Shown: in pieces, positions 24,565 through 33,671 of the stretch
How positions within the stretch are numbered: position 1 is the first letter of the stretch
Layout of the letters: every line of letters begins with the position of its first letter
From: Deltaproteobacteria bacterium
Lineage (GTDB): Bacteria > Desulfobacterota > Binatia > HRBIN30 > JACQVA1
NCBI GenBank assembly: GCA_016210005.1
Contig: JACQVA010000207.1
Location: 1 to 54,241 of the forward strand
DNA length: 54,241 nucleotides
Reading direction: 5' to 3'
Position numbers and translations under genes: made by a program
The notes under the pieces: model-generated
Seen by the model: the letters and a program-made list of their open reading frames with translations, nothing else
Told to the model about the DNA's origin: nothing
The model's database searches: none

Positions 24565-24814
24565 AAGGGACGCAATTTGTCATCTTCCAGGCGCGGCGCC
24601 GCTTCTTCAGCTGCTTCTCCCGCACGATTGCGGTCTCTGCGCAGCCGTGCGCTTCGAAGTCGACCAGCTTGTCAACGCCGTACTTGGCCGAAAAACCCTC
24701 CACTACCTTGCTCTTATGCTGCCACACCCGCGTTGCCAGCTGTGAAGTCACCCCAAGGTACAGCGTGCCGTTCCGTTTGCTGGCCAGGATGTAAACGCAG
24801 AACTGCTTGTCCAT
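24565..24814 (-). pseudogene. Truncated GIY-YIG nuclease gene
   Basis: From ATG 24814 the minus strand encodes MDKQFCVYILASKRNGTLYL then GVTSQLATRVWQHK, KYGVDKLVDFE, AIVREKQLKKRRRAWKM: a UvrC/GIY-YIG-type small nuclease (the Y-I-L and G-V spacing corresponds to GIY-YIG, with the conserved REKQLK). The normal C-terminus after RAWK (the ELIE..NPxW..L region) is missing; the frame instead runs on without stop into the YgfZ-like gene. A second copy of the same 230-base segment at 44516-44747 ends at the same point, so the truncation predates the duplication. Confidence 0.75.
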
Positions 24815-24834
24815 AGCGCCAAAGGCCAAACTGG

Positions 24835-24854
24835 ATTCCCGCTTTCGCGGGAAT
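24835..24854. repeat. REP-like palindrome
   Basis: ATTCCCGC-TTTC-GCGGGAAT, a perfect 8-bp stem with 4-base loop. This core is a very widespread bacterial interspersed repeat, read in proteins as FPRKRES or PAKAGIQ. It often accompanies GIY-YIG genes such as the one just downstream on the minus strand. Confidence 0.75.
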
Positions 24855-24979
24855 GACGGCCATAACACCGAACCACGTTACCCACAAATTTGTCGCGCAC
24901 CCCGACGCTGGCCCCAACGGCGGGGGCGACCCGGCGGGATTGAATTGTGCCGGTAGTGACAAGCGGCTATGGTCCGCGC

Positions 24980-25399
24980 ATGCGGCGCGTGCTCTCGGCG
25001 TTTCTGGTGGTCGCGCTAGCGGGCTGCTTGTGGCGCAGCTACGGAGACATTCTGACGGTCCATGTGACGGTGCTGATACAGATGGTCGACAAGCTCAGCG
25101 CGCTGGCCGAGGCCGGGCGCACGCCGGCGGCGGCCGACATGGCCGAGTTCAACTACCCGGCGCAGCGGGGCCGTACCTTCCTGCGCCAGTTCGAGCGCGA
25201 TGCCGGCCGCGAGTCGTATCGTGCCTTTGCCGCCTTGCTCGATCGCTACCAGGCGCTGCTGCGGCAGGTGGATGCGGCCCGCGTTAGCGAGGCCGACTGG
25301 CGCGCTCTGCGCCCGGCGCTGGCGCAGGAGCAGCGCGCCTTGGCCGAACAGGCGGCCGCCATTGGGCGGCACCGAGAACAGGAGCGGCGGCAGCAGTAG
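24980..25399 (+). CDS. Small lipoprotein, function unknown
   Basis: A 139-residue protein starting MRRVLSAFLVVALAGCLWRS, a classic lipoprotein signal with lipobox LAGC (Cys16). The mature part is helical and rich in Ala, Arg, Glu and Gln, probably coiled coil (FLRQFERDAGRESYRAFAAL; LAQEQRALAEQAAAIGRHRE). ATG 24980 is preferred to an in-frame codon at 24947. It ends two bases before the start of the fused phosphatidyltransferase-glycosyltransferase gene and looks like the first gene of that operon. No family recognised. It may be a periplasmic accessory to the membrane glycosyltransferases. Confidence 0.65.
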   Translation: MRRVLSAFLVVALAGCLWRSYGDILTVHVTVLIQMVDKLSALAEAGRTPAAADMAEFNYPAQRGRTFLRQFERDAGRESYRAFAALLDRYQALLRQVDAARVSEADWRALRPALAQEQRALAEQAAAIGRHREQERRQQ

Positions 25400-25401
25400 C
25401 G

Positions 25402-27624
25402 ATGGCGGCGCGCTGTCGACTTTGGCACCATGCCGGCGATGCCCTGACGTCACTGCGGGTGGTGGTGACACCGCTGTTCGCCGTGCTGGCGTGGCGGGCG
25501 CCCGGCGCCGCCGGCGCGCGCTGGGGCGCGCTTCTGCTGTTCTTCATCATCGCTGCCAGTGATCTGCTGGACGGGCACCTGGCGCGGCGGGCCGGCGCGA
25601 CCAGCATTCGGGGCCGGGTGCTCGATCACGGAGCGGATATCTTGTTCGTCCTCACCGCGCTGGCAACCTACGTAGCGCGTGGGGTAACCCCATGGTGGGT
25701 GCCGGCGGCGGTCGCGGCCGCCTTCGGCGTCTACGCCGGCGACTTCTGGCTGAGTCAGACGAGAAATTGGCCCGCGCCCGCCGGCCGCAGCCGTATCGGT
25801 CACCGCGGCGGGGTGCTCAACTACGCGCTCATCGGCGTGCTGGTGTGCAACGACAGCGTGGCCGCCGGCCTGCTGCCGGGCGAGGTGCTGGGCGTGCTCC
25901 ACGCCTTGGTGCCGATCTATTCGGGGGCGGCGATCGTTGAGCATTTGTACCGGCGTGATCCGGCACGCGCGCGTCGGTGGTGGCGTGAGCGCGAACTGCT
26001 CTGGCTGGTGGCCGTTATCGCCGCCATTTACTGCACGCGCATCACCAGCCCGAGTCTGCGCGGCGAAGAATCGCGGCGCGCACGGGTGGCGGCCGAAATG
26101 ATGGCCACCGGCGACTGGATCGTGCCGCGCCAGCAGGGGCAGCCGTACCACGATCGGCCGCCGTTGCAGAAATGGGCGATCGCGGGCAGCGCGCGCCTGA
26201 CCGGCGGGCTCAGCCCGTTGGCGATTCGGCTCCCCAGCGTGCTGGCGGTGATCGGCACCGGTGCGTTGCTGTACGGTTGTGCTCGCGCGCTCATGGGTCC
26301 GCTCGCTGGGCTCGCTGCGGGCCTGGCGTTCGCGACGATGGGGCAGGTGCTCGAACTCGGCCGGCTCGGGGAAACCGAGGCGCTCTTCAGCTTCATGGTC
26401 AGTGCTGCGCTGCTGTTGTGGCATCTCGGCTACGTGCGCGGCTGGCCGCCGGCCGTCACCTGGATGGTCGGGTACGGACTAGCGGCGCTGGGGGCGTTGA
26501 CGAAGGGAGTGCAAGCACCGCTGTACTTCATCGGCAGCACCGGGCTCTTTCTCCTGCTCGAGGGCCGTTGGCGGTTTCTCTTCAGCCGCTCACACGCCGC
26601 CGGGCTGGTCGTCTTCGTTGCACTGCTGGCTCCGTGGCAGCTGATGCATGCGCGCGCCGTGGGTTGGGACGGTGTTCGTGCGATCTGGTTCAACGAGGTC
26701 GGCATACGCTTCACCGAGGCCGGCGTCGCGCGCATTGCCGGCCACGGCATCAGCTTTCCGCTGGAAGTGCTGGTTTCCACGTTGCCGTGGTCGGCTCTGC
26801 TCGCCTGCTACGTGGTGCCCCGCGCGCGGGCGGAGCTGAGCGCCAGCCTGCCCCAGGCGCGCTTCTTACTGCTGGCCCTGACGCTCGCGTTTGTCACCTG
26901 CTGGCTGCCGCCGGGGGCGCGGCCGCGCTACCTGATGCCGCTCTATCCGATCGCAGCGCTCTTGGCCGCCGTGGTGGTGGAGCGGGCGGGCGCGCAGGCA
27001 ACATGGGCGGCCTCGGCTTGGCAGCGCTTCGCTCGCATCATGACGGGCGGCATGGCGCTCTGCGGTGCCGCGGTATTGGGAGTCAGCCTGGTTACGACTC
27101 CCGCGCTCTTCCGTTGGGCGCAGCCGTGGCCGCTGGCCCTGACGTACGCGGCGTTCTGCGCGGCGGCGGCGGCGGTGATGCGCAAGACGACGCGCGGCGG
27201 CGCGCCGCCACGCCTGGCTGCGCTGGTCACGGTGGCGCTCTTCCTCGGCCTGAGCTACACGGGCGTGGTCGTGAACGCTCTCGCCAACACTAGCGTTGAC
27301 ACGGAAGCGAGCGTGGCGCGGCTCAAGCAGCAGTTGCCGCGCGGCCATCGGCTGCTCAGCCTCGGGCCGATTCATCACCTGTTCGCGTACTACTACCGCG
27401 ACCCGATTGCGTTGCTGGAGTGGTCCGACCCCGGGGTCGCGGCTGAGCTGGCGAAGCCTGAAACGTTCTTCTGCTTCTACCGGTCAGACGACCGCCGGAT
27501 CGAGCCGAGCTTCGCCTGGCAACCGGTGGCGGTGATTTCCGTGGCGCGCAGCCGCGACCGGGCCGCCGAGATGCAGGTGATCGTCGGCCGCCTGAGCGGG
27601 GACGGGGCGGCACCGCCGCGATGA
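25402..27624 (+). CDS. CDP-alcohol phosphatidyltransferase fused to a GT39-type membrane glycosyltransferase
   Basis: A 740-residue membrane protein with two enzymes. Residues 1-190 hold a complete CDP-alcohol phosphatidyltransferase motif, D54-x2-D57-G-x2-A-R62-x8-G71-x3-D75-x3-D79, the di-metal site that exchanges CMP for an alcohol on CDP-diacylglycerol. From about residue 205 it is an ArnT/PMT-like (GT39) transferase: GEESRRARVAAEMMATGDW, then RPPLQKWAIA, with many transmembrane segments and a periplasmic C-terminal domain. Known: GT39 enzymes use lipid-phosphate-linked sugars. The fusion suggests one chain makes or modifies a lipid and glycosylates it or an acceptor nearby. No stop or frameshift separates the parts. 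Its stop overlaps the next gene's start by four bases (ATGA). Confidence 0.85.
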   Translation: MAARCRLWHHAGDALTSLRVVVTPLFAVLAWRAPGAAGARWGALLLFFIIAASDLLDGHLARRAGATSIRGRVLDHGADILFVLTALATYVARGVTPWWVPAAVAAAFGVYAGDFWLSQTRNWPAPAGRSRIGHRGGVLNYALIGVLVCNDSVAAGLLPGEVLGVLHALVPIYSGAAIVEHLYRRDPARARRWWRERELLWLVAVIAAIYCTRITSPSLRGEESRRARVAAEMMATGDWIVPRQQGQPYHDRPPLQKWAIAGSARLTGGLSPLAIRLPSVLAVIGTGALLYGCARALMGPLAGLAAGLAFATMGQVLELGRLGETEALFSFMVSAALLLWHLGYVRGWPPAVTWMVGYGLAALGALTKGVQAPLYFIGSTGLFLLLEGRWRFLFSRSHAAGLVVFVALLAPWQLMHARAVGWDGVRAIWFNEVGIRFTEAGVARIAGHGISFPLEVLVSTLPWSALLACYVVPRARAELSASLPQARFLLLALTLAFVTCWLPPGARPRYLMPLYPIAALLAAVVVERAGAQATWAASAWQRFARIMTGGMALCGAAVLGVSLVTTPALFRWAQPWPLALTYAAFCAAAAAVMRKTTRGGAPPRLAALVTVALFLGLSYTGVVVNALANTSVDTEASVARLKQQLPRGHRLLSLGPIHHLFAYYYRDPIALLEWSDPGVAAELAKPETFFCFYRSDDRRIEPSFAWQPVAVISVARSRDRAAEMQVIVGRLSGDGAAPPR

Positions 27625-28916
27625 CCACAGCGCCGGAGAGTCGCAGTCTGCGGCAAGCATTGCTCCTGCCGCTGGCCGGGGTGGTCTTCTTTGTGATCTA
27701 CGGCTTCGTCTTCATGCACCAGCCGGAACAGAGCCAGTGGTACAGCTGCTTCGTGCGCGCCGCCCGGGCGCTGCGCGCCGGTGAGCCGATCCACGGTGAG
27801 GGTTACATGTACCCGCCCGCCATGGCCATGCTGGCTGTCCCCTGGGCGGGCTTGTCACCGGCAGTGTCGCTGTTTATTTGGTACCTGGTCAACATCGTCG
27901 CCACCATCGCGGCATTCGTTTGCGTCTGGCAGCTCGCCGGCGGCCCGAGTCTGCGGCGTCCGCTCCCGCCGCCGTGGCCGGCGATCTGGTTGCTCGGCTT
28001 CGCTCTCGCCGCGCGCTTCTTCGTGGCTCCGCTCGAAAATCAGCAGTTCGACATGGTCATCGCGGCGTTGCTGTTCGTAGGCTGCCGGCGGCTCTGGCGC
28101 GGTCATGAAATCAGCGGCGCCGTCTGCCTCGGCCTCGCCGCCGCCATGAAGGGCCCGCCGCTTTTGTTTGCTCCTTACCTGGCCTGGCGTGGCTACCGCC
28201 GCGCTGCCGCCGTGCTCGTCACGGTGGCGGTCTTGCTGAACCTGATGCCAGACGTGTTGTGGCCGCAAGCGAACGGCCGGCTCTACCTTGCCGATTGGTA
28301 CTTCAACTGCCTGAGTTCGGGGCAGTGGGCGGCCGGGCACTGGTTTACCGACGTATTGCTCAACCAATCGCTGGCGGGCTTCTTCAATCGCCTGCTGCGC
28401 TTCGGTCTGCCGCTGTCGAGTCAAGTGCTCGAGGCACGGCCTGCGATCGCGCCAACTCACGGGAGCTGGGCCGCGGTCTTGAGTTACAGCACCGGTGCGC
28501 TTCTGCTCGCCCTCAGTGCGTGGAGGTTTCGGAAGCCGGCCGCTCTGGTGGCGCGCCCCGCTGCGGCTGAGCGAGCGCCGCGCGCGTTCGGCGAAATCCG
28601 GTTGGGGATCGAGGCCGGGGCGGTCGTCTGTCTCATGCTGCTGCTCAGCCCCCAGAGCAGCAAGGCGCACTACGTGGTCGTGCTGCTGCCGGCATTCATC
28701 ATCGCCCGGCTCGTGGTGGAGCGATGGAACTTGTGGTTGGGCGCGCTTCTGACCGGGTTGCTGATAACCGGCCCACTGACGGCTAAGGGTGTGATCGGCA
28801 AGGCGCTCGGTGATCTGACCCTGGCTTGGGGGCTGCCGGCGTGGTTCGCGCTGTTATCTCTGGCCGGCATGTGGGTGGCGGTCGGGGTACAGCGGGAGGA
28901 GCGGTGCTCGCGGTAG
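27621..28916 (+). CDS. GT87 (DUF2029)-type membrane glycosyltransferase
   Basis: A 431-residue polytopic membrane protein. Seen: YMYPPAMAMLAVPWAGLS, the family's Y-P-P-hydrophobic turn; PLENQQFDMVIAALLFVG (the NQ-x-x motif seen in GT87); AAAMKGPPLLFAPYLAWRGY; and LLSPQSSKAHYVVVLLPAF, the S-P-x-S-x-x-H-Y motif. Together these fit the DUF2029/GT87 polyprenyl-phosphate-mannose-type transferases. It is translationally coupled to the upstream fused gene and overlaps the next gene by 13 bases, so the three glycosyltransferases probably act on one glycan or glycolipid. The sugar is unknown. Confidence 0.8.
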   Translation: MTTAPESRSLRQALLLPLAGVVFFVIYGFVFMHQPEQSQWYSCFVRAARALRAGEPIHGEGYMYPPAMAMLAVPWAGLSPAVSLFIWYLVNIVATIAAFVCVWQLAGGPSLRRPLPPPWPAIWLLGFALAARFFVAPLENQQFDMVIAALLFVGCRRLWRGHEISGAVCLGLAAAMKGPPLLFAPYLAWRGYRRAAAVLVTVAVLLNLMPDVLWPQANGRLYLADWYFNCLSSGQWAAGHWFTDVLLNQSLAGFFNRLLRFGLPLSSQVLEARPAIAPTHGSWAAVLSYSTGALLLALSAWRFRKPAALVARPAAAERAPRAFGEIRLGIEAGAVVCLMLLLSPQSSKAHYVVVLLPAFIIARLVVERWNLWLGALLTGLLITGPLTAKGVIGKALGDLTLAWGLPAWFALLSLAGMWVAVGVQREERCSR

Positions 28917-30553
28917 AGCCGGCGCCGCGGCCAGTCGCGCGCGAGCGCCTCAGCTGGCCGGCCGCGCTGCTCATAGTGGCCTACGGCGCCGCGCTTTACC
29001 TGATCATTCTCGCCGGCGGCCGGACGCTCAGTGCGCACGAAGTCTGGCTGGCGCAACCGGCAAAAGAGATGCTGGCCACCGGGCGCTGGCTGGTGCCGAC
29101 CTTTGCCGGCGTGCTCTGTGGTCACAAGCCGCCGCTGATGCACTGGGCCATCGCGCTGGCAATGGCGCTGTTCGGTAGTCACAGTGAGTGGGTGGCGCGG
29201 CTGCCGAGCGCGGTGGCGGCGGTGGTGGCGGCATTAGCCGTCGCAAGCCTGGCGGCGCGCTGGTTGGGGAGTCGCCCGGCGCTGCTGGCCGGCGTGGTGC
29301 AGCTGACCACGGTTTACTCGCTGAAGCTGGGGGCCGATGCCACTCCCGACATGCTGCTGTGCGCCGCGGTGGCTACGGCGCTATCGGTGTTTGCGCGCGC
29401 CAACCTCGTCAAGGTGGAAACGCCGGGCGAGTACCGCGCCCGACCGTGGGCGGCGCGGGCGTTCTATCTTGCCAGCGGGCTCGCTTTTCTCGCCAAGGGC
29501 CCGATCGGCCTCGCCTTCATCTGGATCCCGGTTGGGCTGCTGGTGTTGCGACAGCGCCGGACGGCGCGCTTCCTGGTCGATCCCGCCGGTCTGGCGCTGG
29601 CCGGGGTGCTTCTGGGCGCGTGGCCGATCTTGGCCTACCGGGAGCAGCCGGCAGTGCTCGAGCGCTGGCTGCGGGACAACTGGGGCCGCTTCCATGGCGC
29701 AATGGGCGGCGAGTCGTCCCCGCTCTTTTACTTGTACACCGTGCTGTGGCTCATGCTGCCGTGGACGGTGTTCTGCGCCATCGGCTACTTCGCGCTGCGC
29801 CGCGACTCGCAGCGGCGGGAGCTTCTCGGCTTTCTCAATGCCTGGTTCATCTCCGGGTTGGCGCTCGTCACTGCGAGTGCGTTCAAGCACTGGCACTACC
29901 TGGCGCCGGCGTTGCCGCCACTGGCGGTGCTCGCCGGCCAAGGGGTGAGCGCGTACGCCGCCTGGCGCCAGCGCGAGGCCCGGCCGCGGCTCGCGCTCCA
30001 GTTGCTGGTGATAGCTTGCGGTAGCGCGGCCGGAGTCACCGCGGTCTATGGGCTACTGCCGGCGGCGCTCGCCGGCCGCGCTGCTGCTGTTGTCGGGCTG
30101 GTTGCCATCGGCTTGGTGGCGGCGCTGTTTCTGGAGCGGCGCGGCCAAGTACACTGGCAGCTGGCCACCTGGTTCGCCACCGCCGGGTTGGCCGGCGTCC
30201 TCGTTCAGGGCTGGTTGATGGCCGCGCACGACTCGTGGCGGCCGTACGCCGAGCTGGCCGAACGCGCCAACCGGATCATTCCACCCTCGCAACCGCTGTA
30301 CCTGGTGCAGCTGCCGGAGCATCAGATCGCGTACTATCTGAACGCGCCGCTCGTGCGCACGGATGCCGTTGACGGGTTCGAGGCCGCCATCCGTGATTCA
30401 GCCGCGGCCACCACCTACGTCATGGCGCCGCAGTCCGTCGCCGAGAGGCTGGGTGCTCGCCATCGCGTCGAGGTTCTCGACCGCTGTGCCGCCCTGCGCC
30501 GCGGTATGCACGAGGCCGAGCGCCTAGCGCTGATGGCGGTCGGCGAGAAGTGA
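28904..30553 (+). CDS. ArnT/GT39-family membrane glycosyltransferase
   Basis: A 549-residue polytopic protein. Seen: RTLSAHEVWLAQPAKEMLAT and GRWLVPTFAGV...GHKPPLMHWAIA, the periplasmic-loop signature of ArnT-like enzymes (D/H-E...W.vP...kPPL..W), then FLAKGPIGLAFIWIPVGLL and KHWHYLAPALPPLAVLAG. These enzymes move a sugar from a polyprenyl phosphate to a lipid or protein outside the inner membrane. I chose GTG 28904, which follows GGGAGGA and overlaps the upstream stop; a longer in-frame form from 28826 would overlap by 90 bases. About 11-12 hydrophobic segments. Last gene of the glycosyltransferase operon. Confidence 0.8.
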   Translation: MLAVEPAPRPVARERLSWPAALLIVAYGAALYLIILAGGRTLSAHEVWLAQPAKEMLATGRWLVPTFAGVLCGHKPPLMHWAIALAMALFGSHSEWVARLPSAVAAVVAALAVASLAARWLGSRPALLAGVVQLTTVYSLKLGADATPDMLLCAAVATALSVFARANLVKVETPGEYRARPWAARAFYLASGLAFLAKGPIGLAFIWIPVGLLVLRQRRTARFLVDPAGLALAGVLLGAWPILAYREQPAVLERWLRDNWGRFHGAMGGESSPLFYLYTVLWLMLPWTVFCAIGYFALRRDSQRRELLGFLNAWFISGLALVTASAFKHWHYLAPALPPLAVLAGQGVSAYAAWRQREARPRLALQLLVIACGSAAGVTAVYGLLPAALAGRAAAVVGLVAIGLVAALFLERRGQVHWQLATWFATAGLAGVLVQGWLMAAHDSWRPYAELAERANRIIPPSQPLYLVQLPEHQIAYYLNAPLVRTDAVDGFEAAIRDSAAATTYVMAPQSVAERLGARHRVEVLDRCAALRRGMHEAERLALMAVGEK

Positions 30554-30703
30554 GGTTATCGAGTGATTGGTCGCCTGACCACCCGGTAGCGAACTGCCCG
30601 ATTTCGACCAGCCGATGACGCCGCTCGCCAGCTCGCTGTGTCGGCGGGCGGCGCAAAAGCCTGCGCACATCATCCGGCATGGGTGCTGCTGCTGGCTAGC
30701 CGC

Positions 30704-32722
30704 ATGAGCCTGCGTCCCTTTCGCTCGATTGCCCACCCGTGTGTCCGCCTCATGCTGTTGGGGCAGGTGATGTGCGCAGCGGCGGGGGTGGCGGCCGCGG
30801 CTGGACCGCGGCCCGAGATGCTGTTGTTTGAAGAGCCGCAGGTCACCGCCGCGGCCAAGCACAGCCAATCGCTGGCTGAAGCGCCGGCCTCGGTGACGGT
30901 CATCACGCGCGCCGAGATTCGCCGCTTTGGCTACCGCACGCTGGCCGAGGCCCTGCGCTCGGTGCGCGGCTTCTACGGCAGCTACGACCGCAACTACAGC
31001 TACATCGGCGCCCGCGGCTTCTTGCGCCCGAGCGACTACAACAACCGCATCTTGATTCTGGTCAACGGCCACACTTACAACGACGACGTTTACGGCATGG
31101 GCTACGTCGGCCCGGAGTTCGGCATCGATCTCGAAGCGGTCGAGCGCATCGAAGTCGTGCGCGGCCCGGGCTCGGCGCTCTACGGCGGCAACGCCGTGTT
31201 TGCCGTGGTCAACGTCGTTACCGCCACCGGCCAGGAGCAACCCGGTGCGCACGCGGTGGTGGAAACCGGCAGCCTCGGGCGCAAACGCGGCCAGGTCTCC
31301 CTCGGCCACGTCTTCAGCAACGGCCTCGACGTGTTCGCCAGCGGCTCGGTGCTCGAACTCGACGGCAACCGGCAACTCTATTACCCGGAGTACAACGACC
31401 CGACGACCAACAACGGCGTGGCGCGCGAGGCCGACGCCGAGCGCGCCCTCAATTTCTTCCTGAGCGCGCGCTCGGGCAACTTGTCGCTGCAAGGCGGCGT
31501 CAACCGCCGCGACAAGTATCTCCCGACCGGATCGTACGCGGCGACCTTTAATGACCCGGACAACCAGACCGTCGACGGGCGCGACTTTGCCGAGTTGCGC
31601 TATACCCAGGAGCCGGGGTTCGGCGTGCTGGTCACCAGCCGCGTCTTCTACGATGGGTTGCGTTACCACGGCACCTACGCCTATGGCAGCGGTGCCGACC
31701 GTGTCACCAGTGAGGACTTCGGCACCAGCCACTGGCTGGGCGGCGAGGTGCAAGCGCAACGCGAGCTATTTCCCGGTAACTCGTTGATCGCCGGCAGCGA
31801 GTTCACCTACCATCCGGCTGCGACGATGGAGAACTTCGTGCTGCCCTCGGGTGAGCACTTCGTCGATGACCGCCGCTCGCTGACCACCTGGGGCTTGTAT
31901 GCCCAGGATGAATTCGTCGTGCTGCCCCAGCTCACTCTTGTCGGCGGGCTGCGCTTCGACCGCTATTACGACCGTTTGGAGGAAGTCAGCCCCCGCGCCG
32001 CCGCGCTGTGGAGTCCGCTGGCCGACACCCGCTTCAAGCTGCTCTATGGGCGCGCTTTCCGGCCGCCGAGCGTCTACGAGCAGTACTTCGAAATCCTCAG
32101 CCAAGACTACGGCTATCTCAGCAACCCGCAACTCAAGCCGGAACGGATTACCACTTACGAGGTGATCTGGGAGCAAACGCTGTGGCGGCGCACGCAGGCC
32201 ACTGTCGACCTTTATCACTACGACATGTCGGACCTAATCGACCAAGCCTACGTCGACACCGGTGATCCCAACCTGGTGCGGGTGCAATTCCAGAATCTCG
32301 CCTCCGCCCGCGCCAACGGCGCCGAGTTCGAGCTGCGCGTGCCGCTGAGCGATGCCGTCAACCTGCGCGCCAGCTACAGCCTGCAAGAGGTGCGCGCCGC
32401 CGGCGGTCAGCTGTTGCCGAATTCGCCCAAGCACCTGGGCAATGTCGCCGCGTTGTTTACGTGGCCGGCCGGAATCGACACCGGTTTCGAGCTGCAGTTG
32501 CTCGGGCCGCGTCAAACGCTGGCCGGGCGCCAAGTCGGCACTGCCGCCGTTGCCAACCTACACCTGCGCTACCAGACGCCGGTGCGCGGCCTTGGTGTCG
32601 GCGCTGGTTTCTACAACCTCTTTGACCAGCGCTACTCCGACCCGGGCGGATCGGAACACGTGCAGGATCGGATCCGACAAGACGGCTTCACCTTCCGCCT
32701 GCAACTGGAATACGGCTTCTGA
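30704..32722 (+). CDS. TonB-dependent receptor
   Basis: A 672-residue outer-membrane receptor. ATG 30704 opens a signal peptide ending near AAAGVAAAAG. Plug domain: APASVTVITRAEIRRFGYRT, LVNGHTYNDDVYG and VERIEVVRGPGSALYGGNAV, all standard. The barrel ends in the typical aromatic FTFRLQLEYGF, C-terminal Phe. FRPPSVYEQYFE and NPQLKPERITTYEVIWEQ are barrel landmarks. The length is short-to-normal. Only eight bases separate it from an ABC-type binding-protein gene, followed by a hybrid kinase, so it may import or sense a small ligand (vitamin, siderophore or nucleobase-like). No N-terminal signalling domain and no riboswitch were seen upstream. Confidence 0.92.
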   Translation: MSLRPFRSIAHPCVRLMLLGQVMCAAAGVAAAAGPRPEMLLFEEPQVTAAAKHSQSLAEAPASVTVITRAEIRRFGYRTLAEALRSVRGFYGSYDRNYSYIGARGFLRPSDYNNRILILVNGHTYNDDVYGMGYVGPEFGIDLEAVERIEVVRGPGSALYGGNAVFAVVNVVTATGQEQPGAHAVVETGSLGRKRGQVSLGHVFSNGLDVFASGSVLELDGNRQLYYPEYNDPTTNNGVAREADAERALNFFLSARSGNLSLQGGVNRRDKYLPTGSYAATFNDPDNQTVDGRDFAELRYTQEPGFGVLVTSRVFYDGLRYHGTYAYGSGADRVTSEDFGTSHWLGGEVQAQRELFPGNSLIAGSEFTYHPAATMENFVLPSGEHFVDDRRSLTTWGLYAQDEFVVLPQLTLVGGLRFDRYYDRLEEVSPRAAALWSPLADTRFKLLYGRAFRPPSVYEQYFEILSQDYGYLSNPQLKPERITTYEVIWEQTLWRRTQATVDLYHYDMSDLIDQAYVDTGDPNLVRVQFQNLASARANGAEFELRVPLSDAVNLRASYSLQEVRAAGGQLLPNSPKHLGNVAALFTWPAGIDTGFELQLLGPRQTLAGRQVGTAAVANLHLRYQTPVRGLGVGAGFYNLFDQRYSDPGGSEHVQDRIRQDGFTFRLQLEYGF

Positions 32723-32729
32723 GGCAACC

Positions 32730-33671
32730 GTGCGCTGGCGTGTGAGCAATCTGGTGCTGCTGGCGATGGTGCTGGCGGCGCACGTGGGGCTGGCTGACCT
32801 CTTTCCGCGCATTGCCATCATCAAGAGCAGTTCGGTCCTACCTTTCAACCAGGCCACGGACGCCGTGTTGGAAACGGTTCGGCGTGGGTTGCCGGCGCCC
32901 GAGATCATCACCTTCGACCTCGACGGCGACGAGGCCGCGGCGGCGGCATTGCTGGCCGAGGTGCGCCGCGCCAATCCCCGGCTGATCATCACCATCGGCT
33001 CGCAGGCGACGGCGGCGGCCCTGGCCGAGGCGACCAGTACACCCATCATCTTCTCGATGGTGCTCTACCCGGAGCAGAGCGGATTCACGGCTGCCGGCGG
33101 GCGTAAGCTGAGCGGCGCCACACTGGACGTGCCCCTGGCGGTGCAGTTCACCCAACTGCGGCGGGTGTTTCCCGGCGCGCGTCGGGTCGGCGTGCTCTAT
33201 CATCCGGCCGAGACCGGGCCGATCATCGAGGCCGCGCGCGTCGTCGCCGCTCAGCAGGGCTTTAGCCTGGTCGCGCTGCCGGTCGAGGATTCGGCCCGTG
33301 CGGTGGCCGCTCTCAACACCTTGATGGAGCAGGTCGAGGTAATTTGGAGCGTGGCCGACAGCCACGTCTTCACGCCACAAACGACCTCACCGCTCATCTT
33401 GGAGGCGCTGCGGCACCGGGTGCCGTTGTTCGGGCTGTCGACCGCCCACGTGCGCGCCGGGGCGCTGGCGGCGCTGACCTGCGACTACGCCGACATCGGA
33501 GCGCAGACCGGCGAGAGCGCGCTGCGTGTGTTGCGCGGCGAGGATGCCGCCAGCATTCCCGCAACCGTGCCGCGCAAGGTGGCGCTGGCGCTCAATCTGC
33601 GCAGCGCACGCCATTTGGGGATCACCCTTCCCGCCGCCGTCGAGGCGGAAGCCAGCGAGGTAGTGCGGTGA
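32730..33671 (+). CDS. ABC-type substrate-binding protein (TrpX/YtaB-like)
   Basis: A 313-residue periplasmic binding protein. The GTG at 32730 follows GAGG and opens a hydrophobic leader ([15 protein letters not shown]). Seen: [93 protein letters not shown] and [20 protein letters not shown]. This is the 'ABC transporter substrate-binding protein' family related to tryptophan/tyrosine-binding TrpX. No permease or ATPase gene is present; instead it overlaps a hybrid histidine kinase gene by four bases. In such gene pairs the binding protein may present ligand to the kinase rather than to a transporter. Confidence 0.85.
   Translation: MRWRVSNLVLLAMVLAAHVGLADLFPRIAIIKSSSVLPFNQATDAVLETVRRGLPAPEIITFDLDGDEAAAAALLAEVRRANPRLIITIGSQATAAALAEATSTPIIFSMVLYPEQSGFTAAGGRKLSGATLDVPLAVQFTQLRRVFPGARRVGVLYHPAETGPIIEAARVVAAQQGFSLVALPVEDSARAVAALNTLMEQVEVIWSVADSHVFTPQTTSPLILEALRHRVPLFGLSTAHVRAGALAALTCDYADIGAQTGESALRVLRGEDAASIPATVPRKVALALNLRSARHLGITLPAAVEAEASEVVR

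Larger units (their letters stand above)
24466..24904. mobile_element. 439-bp element with 31-bp terminal inverted repeats
   Basis: The ends at 24466-24496 and 24874-24904 are inverted repeats matching in 29 of 31 positions (core TGTGGGTAACGTG at the left end). Inside are a truncated GIY-YIG nuclease gene (minus strand), a perfect 10-bp palindrome near the left end and a REP-like palindrome near the right end. Size, ends and lack of a transposase fit a non-autonomous (MITE-like) element. No clear target-site duplication is visible. Insertion lies between the YgfZ-like gene and a divergent lipoprotein gene. Confidence 0.7.

Noticed and set aside
23342-24868. Single 508-residue GIY-YIG-YgfZ fusion protein
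   Set aside because: The upstream part lies within an inverted-repeat-bounded element and is a truncated nuclease; a good ATG at 24400 gives the normal YgfZ length. The open frame looks accidental.
30554-30703. Cobalamin or other riboswitch before the TonB-dependent receptor
   Set aside because: I looked for a B12-box-like core and a conserved stem and saw neither in the 150 bases available.
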